Origin: Rhizobiales bacterium 62-17
Lineage (GTDB): Bacteria; Pseudomonadota; Alphaproteobacteria; Rhizobiales; Beijerinckiaceae
NCBI GenBank assembly: GCA_001898965.1
Contig: MKVW01000003.1
Span: 485,705-549,704 of the forward strand
Direction: 5' to 3'
DNA: 64,000 bases
Part shown: piece by piece, positions 62,305 to 64,000 of the stretch
Layout of the letters: the number at the start of each line of letters is the position of its first letter
How positions within the stretch are numbered: position 1 is the stretch's first letter
The notes under the pieces: model-generated
Seen by the model: only the letters and a program-made list of their open reading frames with translations
Told to the model about the DNA's origin: nothing
Database searches by the model: none
Position numbers and translations under genes: made by a program

Positions 62305-63903
62305 TTATACTTCCATTCTCAACCTATCCCTCAAATCCCCCATCAACCTCGGCAAGTCCGCGAGTCTTCGCCCCGCGCCAAACAGATAATAATCCGGCCG
62401 CTTCACCAGAACGTCGGCCCCATATTCATCCATCAAACGCAGGATGCGACCGTCGAGATCGATGCATTGCCTCGGGCCTGCGTTGCGGGCGCTCGCCATC
62501 TCGACGGTGCGGCCGCCGAGGGATGCCCAGAACTCTTGGTCATCCTCGCTCAGCACGCTTGCGGCATCGCCGCCGCGTGTGAGGATGAGAAAGCCGCGTC
62601 CCGCCACGTCGTCGAACAGGCCTTCGTGGGCGCCGATGCGCACGCGCCCCTGCGGGAAGGCATCGCCACGGCCCAGGGTGTCGCGATGTTCGCCGGCGAT
62701 GACGCCCGAGGAATAGCCGGGCACGCGAAAGGCGATGAGGGCTTTGTCAAACGTGCCGGCGTCCTTCTGCGCTTGCAGCGCCATCAGTTGCGCATCGCGG
62801 GCACGCACCTTGTCGGGATCGCGTTCGTTGACGTTGAAGCCGACCTTCATGCTTTCGATCACGGTGGCACGGGCCGGTGGTTCGCGCTCGATGACATAAT
62901 TGTCGAGAAAGCTTTGCGGTGCCGAGCCGCGCAGCACCAGGTCGAGCTTCCAGCAGAGATTGAACGAGTCGCGGAAGCCGGAGCACAGGCCCTGGGCGAG
63001 GAATGGCGGCATCAGATGCACCGCATCGCCGACCATGAAAATGCGGCCGTCTTGCCAGCGCGTGGCGAGGCGCGACTGGAATTGATAGGAGGCGACGCGG
63101 ATCAGCTCGAACTCGTCCGGCGTGGCGCCTTCCGGCCGGGCGAGCCTCTGCCAGACATTCTCCGGTTTCATGGCTTCCGTGCGCGATTCGCCGGGAAAGA
63201 TCATGAACGACCAGCGCCGATGCTGCGGTCCCATCTGCATGGTCATGCCGGGCTGCTGCGGATCGCAGAACTGGCGCAGATGCGGCAGGCCGGGCCGGTC
63301 GCTCTTGGCCTTGGCGTCGATCACCAGCCAGTCCTGATCGAAGCCAAGATCTTCCCAGCCGACGTTCAAGCTTTGGCGCACGAAACTGTTGCCGCCGTCG
63401 GCGCCGATCAGAAAACGCGCTTCGATGTCGCGCGTGCCCCCGTCCTGTTCGACGGTGATGCGGACCTTGTCCGGCGTCTGCGTGATCGCGGTTGCCGTCG
63501 CGCCCAGATGAAGGTCGATGTTGGGCAATCGGCGTGCCTCGACATCGAGCTCCTTTTCGAACGCCGGCTGATAGATCGAGGTGAACTCCGGCCAGCCATG
63601 GGTGGCATAGGGTTCGACATCGTTGGACAGCAGCACGCGGCCGTCGTGGGCCAGTTCATAGTTCGGCAGAAAGCGGGTGGCGGGTGCGACCCGATCGGCG
63701 ATGCCGATCTCCTGAAACATGCGCAGGATGTCGTCGTGGACGATTCCGACGCGCGGCAGATTGTAGAGCGAGGCATAACGCTCGATCACCGCGACGCGAT
63801 GGCCGGCACGGCCCAGCAGAATCGCGGCCATCATGCCGCTTGGGCCATAGCCGATAATCGCGACGTCATAGATCGCCGATTGGACCGTCCCTTGGGGCGC
63901 CAT
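62305..63903 (-). CDS. FAD-dependent aromatic hydroxylase, MhpA-like
   Basis: A 532-residue flavin monooxygenase of the PheA/MhpA/TetX group. The FAD dinucleotide motif is IIGYGPSGMMAAILLGRAGH at residue 13, the NADPH/FAD motif is IGADGGNSFVRQ near 165, and GDAVHLMPPFLAQGLCSGFRD near 290 is the second FAD motif. MhpA hydroxylates 3-(3-hydroxyphenyl)propionate or a similar phenol. A GGAGG ribosome site lies before the ATG. No downstream ring-cleavage gene (MhpB-type) is in the window, so the pathway is incomplete here. Confidence 0.9.
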   Translation of the reverse strand: MAPQGTVQSAIYDVAIIGYGPSGMMAAILLGRAGHRVAVIERYASLYNLPRVGIVHDDILRMFQEIGIADRVAPATRFLPNYELAHDGRVLLSNDVEPYATHGWPEFTSIYQPAFEKELDVEARRLPNIDLHLGATATAITQTPDKVRITVEQDGGTRDIEARFLIGADGGNSFVRQSLNVGWEDLGFDQDWLVIDAKAKSDRPGLPHLRQFCDPQQPGMTMQMGPQHRRWSFMIFPGESRTEAMKPENVWQRLARPEGATPDEFELIRVASYQFQSRLATRWQDGRIFMVGDAVHLMPPFLAQGLCSGFRDSFNLCWKLDLVLRGSAPQSFLDNYVIEREPPARATVIESMKVGFNVNERDPDKVRARDAQLMALQAQKDAGTFDKALIAFRVPGYSSGVIAGEHRDTLGRGDAFPQGRVRIGAHEGLFDDVAGRGFLILTRGGDAASVLSEDDQEFWASLGGRTVEMASARNAGPRQCIDLDGRILRLMDEYGADVLVKRPDYYLFGAGRRLADLPRLMGDLRDRLRMEV

Positions 63904-64000
63904 GATATTCCTCCCGCCGACGCCTTTCCTGGCATCTGGTGGGGTTATGGTAATAACTATTTGGAACGCCGGCTATAGGCTTCGGGGGCTAATAGCTAGG

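Noticed and set aside
62467..63978. Long plus-strand open frame opposite the flavin monooxygenase gene
   Set aside because: It lies fully antisense to a gene with clear FAD motifs and reads as a high-GC shadow; similar shadows oppose the haem receptor (47055-48647), an MFS gene (54394-55356) and the ABC exporter genes.

Overview
The window is high-GC, densely packed bacterial chromosome with no rRNA, tRNA, phage, insertion sequence, plasmid or CRISPR feature that I could see. Gene families and layouts (bifunctional PutA, HyuA/HyuB beside a Liv-type ABC transporter, an IsdG-like haem monooxygenase beside a TonB system, an AapJ-like binding protein, many Tat-exported enzymes, many LysR and MFS genes) suggest an alphaproteobacterium, most likely Hyphomicrobiales (Rhizobiales). 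This is inferred from content, not from a marker gene. About 60 genes are called, mostly transport, regulation and peripheral catabolism.

Left part (1-15.3 kb): PutA converges on a three-gene cluster made of a two-half ABC exporter (CydD/CydC-like) and a TetR regulator, with an operator-like palindrome in the exporter promoter. Next come an ArsR/SRPBCC pair, an MFS carrier, a secreted esterase, an unrecognised protein, a GFA protein, a RidA protein, a LigT-like phosphoesterase, a likely small ORF and a DHA2 drug exporter. From 24.6 down to 15.3 kb lies one long minus-strand operon: IclR regulator, HyuA, HyuB, a complete Liv-type ABC importer (binding protein, two ATPases, two permeases) and a cupin. 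It looks like import plus ATP-dependent opening of a cyclic amide such as 5-oxoproline or a hydantoin.

Middle part (24.7-43 kb): a Tat-exported beta-carbonic anhydrase, an AraC regulator, a beta-barrel protein and a Tat-exported amidohydrolase. The carbonic anhydrase and the amidohydrolase share an MCxxC start before the Tat motif. Then come cyclopropane fatty acid synthase, a LysR-TDT carrier operon, a VOC protein, a membrane-anchored unknown, an OmpR-type two-component pair, an MFS-QueC operon, a LysR/pirin divergent pair, and a pair I find the most unusual: a Tat-exported thiamine-diphosphate enzyme directly followed by a small c-type cytochrome.

Right part (43-64 kb): a haem acquisition locus (TonB-dependent receptor, ChuX/HutX-like protein, ChaN-like protein, SbmA/YddA-like ABC transporter, divergent TonB, IsdG-like monooxygenase and a small unknown) with no HmuTUV-type importer in the window. 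It is followed by a lipoprotein/L,D-transpeptidase/amino-acid-binding-protein operon, an aldo/keto reductase, two LysR-controlled MFS units (one with a GNAT acetyltransferase), a lower-GC patch with an FkbM methyltransferase and a membrane unknown on either side of an orphan Bug-type binding protein, and an MhpA-like flavin monooxygenase.

Many genes needed their start moved downstream of the longest open frame. These choices, based on Shine-Dalgarno sequences, signal peptides and overlaps, are explained in each entry.
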